This document shows positions 16,985-26,078 of a DNA stretch of 64,000 bases, piece by piece. The translations under genes were made by a program, and so were the position numbers. Positions within the stretch are counted from its first letter, which is position 1, and each line of letters starts with the position of its first letter. The stretch is from CBDUEF01 sp018063485 (GTDB lineage: Bacteria; Pseudomonadota; Alphaproteobacteria; Rhodobacterales; Rhodobacteraceae). The notes under the pieces were generated by a model. It was not told the origin of the DNA, searched no databases, and saw nothing but the letters and a program-made list of their open reading frames with translations. The stretch spans positions 1-64,000 of the forward strand of contig JBAOID010000025.1 of NCBI GenBank assembly GCA_037045435.1, read 5' to 3'.

Positions 16985-17701
16985 GGCGCAATCCCTAGGG
17001 CGGGTCTGCGCGTCCGGCAAGCAGATTCGCAAACCGGACCACCCGGAAAGTTGCATGACCGGTGGCAAAAGCTGCCGCCACTGCCGCGGTAACCATCGGA
17101 ATTGGCCTTCGGACGGGATGCCCCGAAAGGGCATCTGGCAACAGGTGATGTCCAGACGTCACGAAATCACAAGCCTTGGCCGACCGGCGCAACAAAGCAG
17201 CAGGGATTTAGAGCGCGTTGCGTTCAAAATCCTGAATTCACCTCGCAACCCGAAGCAGCGTTTGCAAGGGCAATCGCTGCCTCGGGTTGCGAGGTGAATT
17301 CAGGTATCTGATTGAACGCAACACGCTCTAAATCCCTGCTGCGATGCTGATTGCGGCCACGGTCAAACCCACGCCAATCAGCCAGACGGATTTACGGTTC
17401 CGCAGCGGCGTCGGTCGAGAGCACATTGAGCACTTCGCTGTGCCAAAACGCAATTTGTGCCAGCAAAGCTGACAGTCAAACAATCGGAGGGTTCGCATGG
17501 CGGAATGTGCCTATAGTTTTGGAAAGTTGTGAATTGCGGTCGAAGGATCCACACAACCAGAAACACCTTCTTACAAATACATCTTATCCCACCCACCAGT
17601 TCACTGGCAAGCAACCTTTTCAAAACAAATGTCAAATTCCCGTCTTGACAGATTTCCCCCAGAAAAGATGATCAACAAGTCCCGTTCGAACGCCGAAATA
17701 A
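16985..17701. other. 717-bp stretch without a convincing gene
   Basis: This gap separates the ymdB-like start from the tdh stop. It holds the 146-bp inverted repeat listed next. To its right, on the minus strand, a short frame ending inside that repeat (MCSRPTPLRNRKSVWLIGVG, then LTVAAISIAAGI, about 17335-17430) has one hydrophobic helix; it could be a tiny membrane protein or the truncated end of a larger gene. The AT-richer stretch 17510-17690 shows no ORF that I can defend. Confidence 0.4.
17197..17342. repeat. 146-bp near-perfect inverted repeat (MITE-like)
   Basis: The left arm runs 17197-17260 and the right arm 17275-17342, with a 14-nt loop. The outer halves match as GCAGCAGGGATTTAGAGCG/CGCTCTAAATCCCTGCTGC with GTTGCGTTCAA inside them. 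The inner halves match over CTGAATTCACCTCGCAACCC. They differ by a 4-nt insertion in the right arm and two substitutions. No ORF is inside. Size and structure fit a miniature inverted-repeat element. Confidence 0.7.
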
Positions 17702-18730
17702 TCAGCGATTCCAGTCCAACACCACTTTTCCCGACAGCCCCGAGCGCATTGTTTCAAACCCCGTCTCGAAATCATCAACCGAGAACCGATGAGTGATCAC
17801 GCGCCGCACATCCAGCCCGTTTTCCAGCATGGCAATCATCTTGTACCAGGTTTCAAAGATCTCGCGCCCGTACACCCCCTTGATGGTGATCGCCTTGAAC
17901 ACGATCCGGCTCCAATCCACCGGAGATTTCCCCGGCGGGATGCCCAGCATCGCGATCCGCCCGCCCATTGTCATCGCCTCGATCATCTGATCCAGCGCGC
18001 GCTGATTGCCCGACATTTCCATGCCGACATCAAAGCCCTGCTTCATCTTCAGCCGCGCCATAACCTCACGCAGATCTTCTGACACCACGTTTACCGGCAC
18101 CACATCGGCAACCTCTGACGCAAGGGTCAGCCGCGCCGGATTCACATCGGTTATCACCACATGCCGGGCACCCACATGCCGCGCCACCGCAGCCGCCATG
18201 ATGCCGATCGGCCCGGCTCCAGTGATCAGCACATCCTCGCCCACCAGATCAAACGACAGCGCCGTATGCACCGCATTGCCCAAAGGATCCAGAATTGCCC
18301 CGATCTCATCATCAATACTGTCAGGCAAAGGCACCACATTGAAGGCAGGCAGGCGCAGATATTCAGCGAAAGCCCCCGGTTCATTCACGCCGATGCCGCG
18401 CGTCGCCGGGTCCAGATGGAACTTGCCCGCCCGGCTTTGACGGCTCAGCTTGCCAATCAGATGCCCCTCGCCCGAACAGCGCTGGCCAATCTCCAGCCCT
18501 TCCACCAGCGCCCCCTTGGCCACGATCTCGCCGGCAAACTCATGCCCGGTTACCAGACCTACCGGCACTGTTTTCGCCGCCCATTCATCCCAATTCCAGA
18601 TGTGGATATCGGTTCCGCAAATGCCGGTTTTGTTCACCTTGATCAGCACATCTTCAGGCCCGATCTCGGGCACAGGCCGTGCCTCCATCCACAGACCCAC
18701 TTCGGGTTTCGTCTTCACCAATGCCTTCAT
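17702..18730 (-). CDS. tdh: L-threonine 3-dehydrogenase lacking the structural-zinc cysteines
   Basis: This 342-residue medium-chain dehydrogenase oxidises L-threonine to 2-amino-3-ketobutyrate with NAD+. Catalytic zinc ligands are in place: GICGTDIH (Cys38), VTGHEFAGE (His63, Glu64). The Rossmann fold is seen in VLITGAGPIGIMAAAVARHV with VITDVNPARL (Asp for NAD). The structural-zinc lobe, which in E. coli carries four Cys (97, 100, 103, 111), reads GHLIGKLSRQSRAGKFHLDP here and has none. The neighbouring kbl overlaps by 4 bp (ATGA), so the two steps of the threonine-to-glycine route are co-translated. Confidence 0.95.
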   Translation of the reverse strand: MKALVKTKPEVGLWMEARPVPEIGPEDVLIKVNKTGICGTDIHIWNWDEWAAKTVPVGLVTGHEFAGEIVAKGALVEGLEIGQRCSGEGHLIGKLSRQSRAGKFHLDPATRGIGVNEPGAFAEYLRLPAFNVVPLPDSIDDEIGAILDPLGNAVHTALSFDLVGEDVLITGAGPIGIMAAAVARHVGARHVVITDVNPARLTLASEVADVVPVNVVSEDLREVMARLKMKQGFDVGMEMSGNQRALDQMIEAMTMGGRIAMLGIPPGKSPVDWSRIVFKAITIKGVYGREIFETWYKMIAMLENGLDVRRVITHRFSVDDFETGFETMRSGLSGKVVLDWNR

Positions 18731-19917
18731 CTTAACACCTTTGCTTCCTTGCCTGCCGCCCCGAACGCCTCAAGAGCAAAATCAAGATCTTCAAACGTCA
18801 GCGCCGCATTCATCTGCGTTCTGATCCGTGCGCTCCCCCTTGGAACGACGGGGAAGAAAAACGCCGAAACCATCACGCCGCGCGCATCCAAGGCGGCGGC
18901 GAAGCTCTGCGCGAGGCTCGCATCACCCACCATCACCGGCACAATCGGATGCTCACCGGGCAGCAGGCGGAACCCGATCGCCTCCAGCCCCGCCCGCCAA
19001 TAGGCCGCGTTCAAGAACAACTGCTCGCGCCGATCATCCGCCGCCTCGACAATATCCAGTGCCGCCAACGCCGCCCCCACCACCGCAGGCGGCAGGGCAT
19101 TGGAAAACAGATAAGGCCGCGCGCGCTGGCGCAAAAGGTCAATCACCGGCTGTGGCCCCGCGATATATCCGCCCAAAGCCCCCCCCAATGCCTTGCCCAG
19201 CGTGCCAGTCAGAATATCCACCCTTACCCCGGCATGGGCAGGCGTTCCCTGTCCTTTCGGCCCCATGAATCCGGTCGCGTGGCAATCATCGACCATGGTG
19301 ATCGCGCCGTATTTTTCAGCCAGCGCAGCAATCGCAGCCAGATTGGCCAGCGTGCCATCCATCGAGAACACGCCATCGGTCGCAATCATGACAAACCGCG
19401 CGCCCTCCTTGACGGCGGTGGCCAACTGCACCTCCAGATCGGTCATGTCGTTGTTGGCAAAGCGATAGCGCCTGGCCTTGCACAGTCGCACCCCGTCGAT
19501 GATCGAGGCATGGTTCAGGCTGTCCGAGACAATCGCATCCTTTTCGCCCAGCAATGGCTCGAACAGCCCGCCATTGGCATCGAAACACGCCGCGAACAGA
19601 ATCGAGTCGTCCATCCCCAGAAACGTCGCCAACCGCTGCTCCAGGGCCCGGTGCAAATCCTGCGTCCCGCAGATGAACCGCACCGAGGCCATGCCAAACC
19701 CGTGGCTGTCCAACGCCGCCTTGGCGGCCGAGATCAAACGAGGATCATCCGCCAACCCAAGGTAATTATTGGCACAAAGATTAAGCATCCGCCGCCCGCC
19801 AATGGTCACATGCGCGCCTTGCGCCCCCTCGATCAGACGCTCGCGCTTCAACAGGCCTTCGGCCTCAATATCCTTCAGGCTTTGGCTGATATGGTCGATA
19901 AACTGACGATCTGTCAC
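18727..19917 (-). CDS. kbl: Glycine C-acetyltransferase (2-amino-3-ketobutyrate CoA ligase)
   Basis: This PLP enzyme cleaves 2-amino-3-ketobutyrate with CoA to glycine and acetyl-CoA. I chose GTG 19917 (VTDRQFIDHISQSLKDIEAE), with AGAGGGG upstream, over the upstream start at 20016, because relatives begin there (396 residues). Blocks: LNLCANNYLGLADDPRLI, GMASVRFICGTQDLHRALEQ, SDSLNHASIIDGVRLCKARR, VDDCHATGFMG, and TGTLGKALGGALGGYIAGPQ with the PLP lysine. The gene overlaps tdh at ATGA, forming the threonine catabolic operon kbl-tdh. Confidence 0.95.
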   Translation of the reverse strand: MTDRQFIDHISQSLKDIEAEGLLKRERLIEGAQGAHVTIGGRRMLNLCANNYLGLADDPRLISAAKAALDSHGFGMASVRFICGTQDLHRALEQRLATFLGMDDSILFAACFDANGGLFEPLLGEKDAIVSDSLNHASIIDGVRLCKARRYRFANNDMTDLEVQLATAVKEGARFVMIATDGVFSMDGTLANLAAIAALAEKYGAITMVDDCHATGFMGPKGQGTPAHAGVRVDILTGTLGKALGGALGGYIAGPQPVIDLLRQRARPYLFSNALPPAVVGAALAALDIVEAADDRREQLFLNAAYWRAGLEAIGFRLLPGEHPIVPVMVGDASLAQSFAAALDARGVMVSAFFFPVVPRGSARIRTQMNAALTFEDLDFALEAFGAAGKEAKVLR

Positions 19918-20166
19918 GGTCCCTGCCCCTCTGTCATTGGAGTGGATGATAGGCTTATCCCATCTTGCGGGCAACAAACCGGAAAAGAGCACCCCCTTAT
20001 GGAGTTCCTTTGCCAATCGCTGAATAATTCTTGACGCGAATGCTCTGCAACACCACAGGATTGACGGGGTTGATCTCTCTCAGCCCGGCCCACTGTAACG
20101 ATGAATCAACATGTCCAAAGCATCCTCAACTTCCGCATGGATCGACGGTTTCATAGCGTCAGAAGG

Positions 20167-21555
20167 TCATGTTCCGCAAAAGGTGACATAATCGCCAAAG
20201 CCTGCGGGGGCTGGCAGGGCAAAGGCCTCACGGCCCGACGCATTGCCGAACGGCCTGCGCAGTTCAGCCACAAGTGCGTGAAAAGGCCCAAGATCACCCG
20301 TTTCAGCCGCCCGTAACGCCGCCTCAACCAGATGATTGCGCGGAATGACAATCGGATTGGCCTTTGGACGCACACCGCCTCGGGCGTCCCAGCGCAGCAT
20401 CCACTGCCTGATTGCGGATTTATCCGCAAACAACGCCAGAAAAGTGGCCTCAGGCCCGCCCAGACGGTAAAAGGCCTGCGTCCAATCAACCCCCTCGATC
20501 ACGTTCAGAAAATCATTGGCCAGGCCTTCATCGCCGGGATCTTCGCCAACCAGCCCCAGCTTTTGACGCATGATCGCCAGCCACTCTTGCCGATACAGCC
20601 CCTCAACCTGCTCCAACCGATCATTTGCCAGATCCACTGCCCGATCCTGATCTGGGTCGATCAACGGCAGCAACGCCTCGGCCAGACGCGCAAGGTTCCA
20701 GCCCAGAATCACCGGCTGATTGCCATAGGCATAGCGCCCTTGCCGGTCGATCGACGAAAAAACGGTGCCAGGAGCATAACTTTCCATGAAAGCACAGGGG
20801 CCGTAATCAATGGTTTCCCCCGATAGCGCCATATTGTCGGTGTTCATGACCCCGTGCACAAAGCCAACCCCCATCCACTGCGCAATCAACCGCGCCTGGC
20901 GTGCCATGACCGCATCAAACAGCCCAAGCGCGCCCTCTGCCTGCGGGAAGTGCCTTGCGATGGTATAGCGCGTCAGCGCTGCCAGCTTGTCGGTTTCCCC
21001 GCGTGCCGCATAAAACTGAAACGTGCCGACGCGGATATGGCTGGCGGCAACCCGTGCCAACACAGCACCCGGCAACCGGCCCTGATCGCGGACAACCTGT
21101 TCCCCGGTCGCCACCACGGCAAGGCTGCGGGTGGTCGGGATGCCCAGCGCCGCCATCGACTCGGAAATCAGGTATTCCCGCAGCATCGGACCCAAAGTCG
21201 CCTTGCCGTCGCCGCCACGCGCAAAGGGCGTGCGGCCAGAGCCTTTCAGTTGCAGATCCCAGCGCCGACCATCGGGGCCAAGAAACTCACCCAACAGATG
21301 GGCGCGCCCATCCCCCAATTGCCCGGAAAAGCCACCAAACTGATGCCCCGCATAGGCCAAAGCCACCGGGTCGGCACCGGGCGGCACTTCTGCACCCGAC
21401 AGCCATTCCGCCGCCTTTGGCAGATCACCCAAGCCCAATTCTTTAGCAAGATATTGATTATAAACCACCATTTGCGGTGCAGGCGCACGATCTGGCGGCA
21501 TCCGCAAGAAACACCCCGGCAATTCGCGCACGAAACTGTTGTCAAACTCGATCAT
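20167..21555 (-). CDS. selO: SelO/YdiU-family protein adenylyltransferase
   Basis: The start was set at ATG 21555 (MIEFDNSFVRELPGCFLRMP), 462 residues. SelO proteins are pseudokinases that transfer AMP to Ser, Thr or Tyr of target proteins. Family blocks are AYAGHQFGGFSGQLGDGRAH, DLQLKGSGRTPFARGGDGKA (nucleotide-binding Lys), MLREYLISESMAALGIPTTR, VGFVHGVMNTDNMALSGETI with DYGPCAFME (metal and catalytic Asp region), and FYRLGGPE. The C-terminal YVTFCGT has a Cys third from the end; in some homologues this place carries a Cys or Sec. It lies downstream of tRNA-Pro on the same strand. Confidence 0.93.
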   Translation of the reverse strand: MIEFDNSFVRELPGCFLRMPPDRAPAPQMVVYNQYLAKELGLGDLPKAAEWLSGAEVPPGADPVALAYAGHQFGGFSGQLGDGRAHLLGEFLGPDGRRWDLQLKGSGRTPFARGGDGKATLGPMLREYLISESMAALGIPTTRSLAVVATGEQVVRDQGRLPGAVLARVAASHIRVGTFQFYAARGETDKLAALTRYTIARHFPQAEGALGLFDAVMARQARLIAQWMGVGFVHGVMNTDNMALSGETIDYGPCAFMESYAPGTVFSSIDRQGRYAYGNQPVILGWNLARLAEALLPLIDPDQDRAVDLANDRLEQVEGLYRQEWLAIMRQKLGLVGEDPGDEGLANDFLNVIEGVDWTQAFYRLGGPEATFLALFADKSAIRQWMLRWDARGGVRPKANPIVIPRNHLVEAALRAAETGDLGPFHALVAELRRPFGNASGREAFALPAPAGFGDYVTFCGT

Positions 21556-21649
21556 CAAGCGCCTCCTGATTGCCTTGGATATGGGTTCATTAGCCCAAAC
21601 AGGCAAGTGAAGGCAGCCAAATGCACAAAATGTGAAGGATGGAGAAAAA

Positions 21650-21726
21650 TGGTCGGGGCGAGAGGATTCGAACCCCCGGCCTACGGTACCCAAAACCGTC
21701 GCGCTACCAGACTGCGCTACGCCCCG
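21650..21726 (-). tRNA. tRNA-Pro (UGG)
   Basis: On the minus strand the cloverleaf is complete: acceptor CGGGGCG pairs with CGCCCCG, D-arm TAGCGCAGTCTGGTAGCGC, anticodon arm ACGGT-TTTGGGT-ACCGT giving anticodon TGG, variable loop, T-arm GGGGG-TTCGAAT-CCTCT, then A and an encoded CCA at 21650-21652. A TTTTTCTCC run follows immediately, probably the terminator. Confidence 0.95.
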
Positions 21727-21774
21727 ACGTGGCTGTCCTACTGTGCTTTTTCAGATTTGAAAAGCACATAACCA

Positions 21775-22257
21775 CTATGGCTGCGAACAACTCCATAACG
21801 CGCCATCCTGCGCGATCAGGGAATGGCGCATAACGGCCCCCGGCGCGATGCCCAGCCGCTTTGCCAGCCCGCCGTTGATTTCCAGAACAAAGGCGACGCC
21901 GTCACCACCATCCAGTGCCGTTGTATCTTGCGGCACGGCATTTGCCTGCACCACGGTCACACGACCGCTGGCGTCTGCAAAGATCATATCCAACGGGATC
22001 AAAGTGTTCTTCATCCAGAACCGTGCATGTTTGGGCGGATCGAAGACAAACAGCATCCCCGAAGACGCCGCCAGCTTTTCGCGAAACATCAGCCCCCTGG
22101 CGTGTTCGGCAGCGGTTCTTGCCACTTCAACATGAAAGCGGGCGATACCCACGGGGCTGCGCAATTCGACGGTTGCGGGCGCGCAATCCGCTGCCACGGG
22201 CCCCGTCATTGCCAGACCGAAAAGAACCGCAGCTATCCCCGAACCGAGGCTTCCCAT
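21775..22257 (-). CDS. DUF192-family exported protein
   Basis: The 160-residue protein starts MGSLGSGIAAVLFGLAMTGP-VAADC, a signal peptide with likely cleavage after VAA. The DUF192 core follows: VEVARTAAEHARGLMFREKL, SSGMLFVFDPPKHARFWMKN, TLIPLDMIFADASGRV, and VAFVLEINGGLAKRLGIAPG. DUF192 proteins are small beta-rich periplasmic or secreted proteins of unknown function. The gene overlaps the 3' end of the cold-shock gene by 25 bp on the same strand, so the two are probably one transcript. Confidence 0.85.
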   Translation of the reverse strand: MGSLGSGIAAVLFGLAMTGPVAADCAPATVELRSPVGIARFHVEVARTAAEHARGLMFREKLAASSGMLFVFDPPKHARFWMKNTLIPLDMIFADASGRVTVVQANAVPQDTTALDGGDGVAFVLEINGGLAKRLGIAPGAVMRHSLIAQDGALWSCSQP

Positions 22258-22760
22258 GACAACACCTGCACTGCCATCCGCCCGCGCTTGCCATTGATGA
22301 TACGCAAGCTGACGGCTTCACCTGCCTGTAAATCGGCAAAGCCTGAATGACGCAAGACCTCAATATGGATGAATACATCTTCCGGGTGCCCGAACACATT
22401 GGCAAAGCCAAAGCCCTTGCCCTTGTCGAACCATTTCACCCGAGCAGGCTCCAAAGCCAAGGCTTGCAATTCCTCCGGGCTGGCCTGCCCATCCTCGTCG
22501 CCCATCAGGGCCAAACCGCCGGGAGGCGGTTCGATCGACAGCACCTCAACCGCCTGAACGCCGCGTGATGTGTCTTGCACCAGCACCGACACGCCAGCGC
22601 CATCAGCCACCGAGCTTTGCCCATAATTGCGCAAAACATTGGCATGCAGCAAGATATCCGCCTCGCCGTCCTCGGTGACGATGAAGCCAAACCCCTTACC
22701 TGGATCAAACCATTTCACGCGGCCCTGCACTTTGCGCAGGGCTTCATTTTCTTGTGTCAT
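22233..22760 (-). CDS. Tandem cold-shock-domain protein
   Basis: I chose ATG 22760 (MTQENEALRKVQGRVKWFDP), 175 residues, rather than the longer frame starting at 22907, because the first cold-shock domain begins right after. CSD1 (residues about 11-75) has KWFDPGKGFGFIVTEDGEAD with RNP1, and CSD2 (about 105-170) has RVKWFDKGKGFGFANVFGHP-EDVFIHIEVL. A Gly/acidic linker (GDEDGQASPEELQ) separates them. Double-CSD proteins of this sort are common in Rhodobacterales and bind single-stranded nucleic acid. Individual targets are unknown. Confidence 0.9.
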   Translation of the reverse strand: MTQENEALRKVQGRVKWFDPGKGFGFIVTEDGEADILLHANVLRNYGQSSVADGAGVSVLVQDTSRGVQAVEVLSIEPPPGGLALMGDEDGQASPEELQALALEPARVKWFDKGKGFGFANVFGHPEDVFIHIEVLRHSGFADLQAGEAVSLRIINGKRGRMAVQVLSWEASVRG

Positions 22761-22879
22761 TGCTAGAGCCGCGTCCCCAGATAAAGCCCCGATGGCGCAG
22801 TCATGCCAACAATCACAGGTCACATGCAAGAAGAATTCTTCCTGCAATCTGGCACACTTCCATTCACGAAGCGTGAAAT

Positions 22880-23482
22880 CTACGGGCTGAGACGGCTGAT
22901 TTCCCACGCCATATCAGGGGCTTCTCGGCGCCAGCAGAAACGATCATGCAACCGAAACGGACCATCTGCCCAGAACTCGATTTCCAATGGAGTGATCCGA
23001 AACCCTCCCCAGAACGGCGGTCGCCGCGGCATCGGCCCGTGTGTCGCGGTCACCTTTGCAACTTCTGCCATCAGCGCCCCCCGAGAGGACAACTCTTGCG
23101 ACTGCCTTGACGCCCATGCCCCGAGTCGGGATTTGAGACTGCGCGACGCGTAATAGGCGTCTGCCTGCGGCCCTTCCTCGCGACTGACCAGCCCGCGCAC
23201 CCGAATCTGTCGGCGCAATGATTTCCAATGCATCACGAACGCCGCTTTGCCTGAGGCGGTGATCTCGCGCCCCTTCGCACTGTCATAATTGGTGTAAAAA
23301 ACGAATGACGCGGCCTCGATCTCCTTCAAGAGCACCATCCGCACATTCGGCAAACCGTCCCGATCCACACTTGCCAACGCAATCGCATTGGGATCATTGA
23401 TTTCAACCGCTTCGGCCTCTTTCAGCCAGCTTTGCGCGATCTGAAACGGATCTTCGCCCGCGAAAATACCTGTTCTGTCCAT
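22880..23482 (-). CDS. pdxH: Pyridoxamine 5'-phosphate oxidase
   Basis: This 200-residue flavoenzyme oxidises PNP or PMP to pyridoxal phosphate. Motifs include NAIALASVDRDGLPNVRMVL, FVFYTNYDSAKGREI (FMN binding), RRQIRVRGLVSR, and the C-terminal PRRPPFWGGFRITPLEIEFW with FRLHDRFCWRR. Length is normal. It is transcribed away from fabI, with a 93-bp shared intergenic region. Confidence 0.95.
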   Translation of the reverse strand: MDRTGIFAGEDPFQIAQSWLKEAEAVEINDPNAIALASVDRDGLPNVRMVLLKEIEAASFVFYTNYDSAKGREITASGKAAFVMHWKSLRRQIRVRGLVSREEGPQADAYYASRSLKSRLGAWASRQSQELSSRGALMAEVAKVTATHGPMPRRPPFWGGFRITPLEIEFWADGPFRLHDRFCWRREAPDMAWEISRLSP

Positions 23483-23575
23483 TTTGCCTTCCTTGCGAAC
23501 ACCGCCGCGCCTTGATGCAAGGCAACCTTTGCCCTACACAGCCTGATCAGGAATAGGGTGGGCGGAGAAGACCGA

Positions 23576-24414
23576 ATGTCAATTGCAACTGTGACCGGCG
23601 GGCTGATGGCCGGCAAGCGCGGGCTGATAATGGGGCTGGCCAATGACAAATCCATCGCCTGGGGCATTGCCCAGGCTCTGGCCGGTCAGGGCGCGGAAAT
23701 CGCGTTTTCCTATCAGGGAGATGCCCTGAAAAAGCGGGTTCAGCCGCTGATCGCCTCGATCGGCATGTCGGAAATGGTAGAATGTGACGTGGCCTCGGAT
23801 GCCTCGATCGACGCGCTGTTTGCGCATCTGTCGAAGATCTGGGGCAAGATTGATTTTCTGGTCCATGCCATCGGCTTTTCCGACAAGAACGAGTTGCGCG
23901 GGCGTTACGTTGAAACCGGCCGCGCGAATTTCGCGATGACGATGGATATTTCGGTCTATTCCTTCACCGCCGTGTGCCAGCGCGCTTGCACGATGATGCC
24001 CGATGGCGGCAGCGCTGCTGACGCTCACCTATTACGGTGCCGAAAAGGTGATGCCGCATTACAACGTGATGGGCGATCGCCAAGGCCGGGTTGGAGGCAA
24101 GTGTCAAATATCTTGCCGAAGACCTTGGCAAGGACGGCATCCGCGTGAATGCGATTTCCGCCGGGCCGATCAAGACGCTGGCGGCGTCTGGCATCGGTGA
24201 TTTCCGCTATATCATGAAGTGGAACGAGCTGAACTCGCCGCTGCGCCGCAACGTGACACAAGAAGAGGTCGGCAAGGCCTCGCTTTACCTGCTGTCCGAT
24301 CTGGGGTCCGGCACCACCGGCGAGAACCTGCATGTCGATGCGGGCTATCATGTCGTTGGCATGAAGGCCGTCGATGCCCCCGATATTGATGTCGTGACCG
24401 GTCGCAAGGAATGA
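23576..24414 (+). CDS. fabI: Enoyl-[acyl-carrier-protein] reductase (NADH), two frameshifts
   Basis: FabI carries out the last step of each fatty-acid elongation cycle. I chose ATG 23576 (MSIATVTGGLMAGKRGLIMG). The nucleotide site GLANDKSIAWGIAQAL and the central YVETGRANFAMTMDISVYSF are in the first frame. One extra base near 24013 (GGCAGC-G-CTGCTG) moves LTLTYYGAEKVMPHYNVMG into another frame. A second near 24076 (GGCG-A-TCGCC) moves ASVKYLAEDLGKDGIRVNAI-SAGPIKTLAASGIGDF into a third. The catalytic YNVMGxxK pair straddles the second. Removing both bases gives a normal protein of about 278 residues. As FabI-type function is essential, sequencing error is the likely cause. Confidence 0.93.
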
Positions 24415-25022
24415 CCCTTTCCGCCTTTCTGGCCGCCTATTTGCTGCACCTGATCGCCGCCGCCTCACCCGGCCCAGCGGTGCTGATGGCCGCACGGATC
24501 GGCGTTACCGAAGGGCTGAAAACCGGAGCATACCTCGCCATGGGCCTCGGCTTGGGCGCATTGTTCTGGGCGGTTTCGGCGTTGTTCGGGCTGGCTGTGC
24601 TGTTCAAACTCGCCCCTGCGCTGCTCTGGGGCTTCAAACTGGCGGGCGGACTCTTCCTGATCTGGATCGCGCTGCAAATGTGGCTCCATGCCGCTGAGCC
24701 GCTTGCCAGCGCCGCTACGCAAACGGCAAGATCGCCGCTTTCCGCCCTGCGCCTTGGCATTGTCACCCAGCTTTCCAACCCCAAACCTGCCGTCTTTTTC
24801 GGCGCGGTCTTTGTGGGCACCGTACCGCCCCATGCCACCGCCCCCGCGCTCGCGCTGTTGCTGCTGGCGATATTTCTGAACGAATTTGCTTGCAACGTGC
24901 TTGTGGCCCGGCTCTTTTCTTATGATCGTACGCGCCGCACCTATGCCAGACTGAAGACCACCATCGACCGCAGCTTTGGCGGCATCTTGGCCCTGTTGGG
25001 CCTCAAGATCGCCGCCATTTAA
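24411..25022 (+). CDS. LysE-family translocator
   Basis: A 203-residue membrane protein with the LysE/RhtB pattern: AAYLLHLIAAASPGPAVLMA (the GPAVL motif), RIGVTEGLKTGAYLAMGLGL, LLWGFKLAGGLFLIWIALQM, and LGIVTQLSNPKPAVFFGAVF (the NPK motif). Five to six helices are visible. Family members export amino acids or homoserine lactone; the substrate here is unknown. The ATG overlaps the fabI stop (ATGA), so it is translationally coupled to fabI. Confidence 0.85.
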   Translation: MTLSAFLAAYLLHLIAAASPGPAVLMAARIGVTEGLKTGAYLAMGLGLGALFWAVSALFGLAVLFKLAPALLWGFKLAGGLFLIWIALQMWLHAAEPLASAATQTARSPLSALRLGIVTQLSNPKPAVFFGAVFVGTVPPHATAPALALLLLAIFLNEFACNVLVARLFSYDRTRRTYARLKTTIDRSFGGILALLGLKIAAI

Positions 25023-25032
25023 GGACATCGCC

Positions 25033-25539
25033 ATGAACGACCGTTTGCCGCACGAAAAAGGCTTTCATGTCTCCTGGGACCAGATTCACCGCGACGCGCG
25101 GGCATTGGCCTGGCGGCTCGATGGCAAAGGCCCCGGCGAGGGCGGCTCCTGGAAAGCCGTGGTCGGCATCACACGGGGCGGTCTGGTGCCCGCGATGATC
25201 GTCAGCCGCGAGTTGGACATCCGCACTGTCGATACCATCTCGGTCAAAAGCTATAACCACCAAAGCCAGGCCGCTGCCTCGGTGATCAAATCACCCCAGA
25301 CCGAACTGATGGGCGACGGTACCGGCATCCTGATCGTCGATGATCTGGTCGATAGCGGCAAGACGCTGGAACTGGTGCGCAATCTTTACCCGCGCGCGCA
25401 TTTCGCCACGGTTTACGCCAAACCCTCGGGCAAGCCGATGGTGGACAGCTATATCACCGAAGTGTCGCAAGATACCTGGATCTTCTTTCCTTGGGACATG
25501 GCCTTGCAATATGTCCAGCCCTATCGCGGAACTGATTGA
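25033..25539 (+). CDS. gpt: Xanthine-guanine phosphoribosyltransferase
   Basis: The start is ATG 25033 (MNDRLPHEKGFHVSWDQIHR), 168 residues. The enzyme salvages xanthine and guanine with PRPP. WKAVVGITRGGLVPAMIVSR is the loop I region, SVKSYNHQ the flexible loop, and ILIVDDLVDSGKTLELVR the PRPP-binding motif. The C-terminal WIFFPWDMALQYVQPYRG follows the bacterial Gpt pattern. It lies 10 bp after the LysE gene and 6 bp before the DUF2127 gene, so it is probably part of one operon. Confidence 0.93.
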   Translation: MNDRLPHEKGFHVSWDQIHRDARALAWRLDGKGPGEGGSWKAVVGITRGGLVPAMIVSRELDIRTVDTISVKSYNHQSQAAASVIKSPQTELMGDGTGILIVDDLVDSGKTLELVRNLYPRAHFATVYAKPSGKPMVDSYITEVSQDTWIFFPWDMALQYVQPYRGTD

Positions 25540-25545
25540 TCACCG

Positions 25546-26043
25546 ATGTTGAAACGAAATGCCCTTCGCCTTGCCCGCTGGCTGCACGGGTTGTTCGAGG
25601 CCAGCCTGCTGATCAAAGGCCTGTTGGCGGCGTCCGAGGCCGTGTCCGGTCTGGGCCTGTTGCTGACCCCGAACAGCATGATCCAGAACTTCGTCGATTG
25701 GATGACACGCAACGAATTGACCCAGGAACCCTCCGACGCGATGGCGCAGTGGTTTTCGCATCTGGCTCAAAGCCTGTCGATCCAGACCCAGCATTTCTAT
25801 GCGCTCTATCTGATGGGCCATGGCTTTCTGAAACTGATCATGGTCCTGTTGTTGCAAAAACGGGTGATCTGGGCCTACCCCGCCTCGATGCTGGTTCTGG
25901 CCGGCTTCGTGATGTATCAATTGGATCAATGGACCGATGGGCATTCGCCGGTGCTGCTGATGCTCAGTGGCTTTGACACTTTCATGATCTTGCTGGTCTG
26001 GCGCGAATGGCGGGTCTTGCGCCTGAGCAATGCCACCGCTTGA
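25546..26043 (+). CDS. DUF2127-family membrane protein
   Basis: The 165-residue protein starts LKRNALRLARWLHGLFEASL and has the DUF2127 pattern of four hydrophobic segments (LLIKGLLAASEAVSGLGLLL; FYALYLMGHGFLKLIMVLLL; AYPASMLVLAGFVMYQLDQW; SPVLLMLSGFDTFMILLVWR). No catalytic motif is visible. Function is unknown. It sits tightly between gpt and an aminotransferase. Confidence 0.8.
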   Translation: MLKRNALRLARWLHGLFEASLLIKGLLAASEAVSGLGLLLTPNSMIQNFVDWMTRNELTQEPSDAMAQWFSHLAQSLSIQTQHFYALYLMGHGFLKLIMVLLLQKRVIWAYPASMLVLAGFVMYQLDQWTDGHSPVLLMLSGFDTFMILLVWREWRVLRLSNATA

Positions 26044-26078
26044 CACCCTCTCGCGCCCTTGAAACCCGGAGCCACCCG

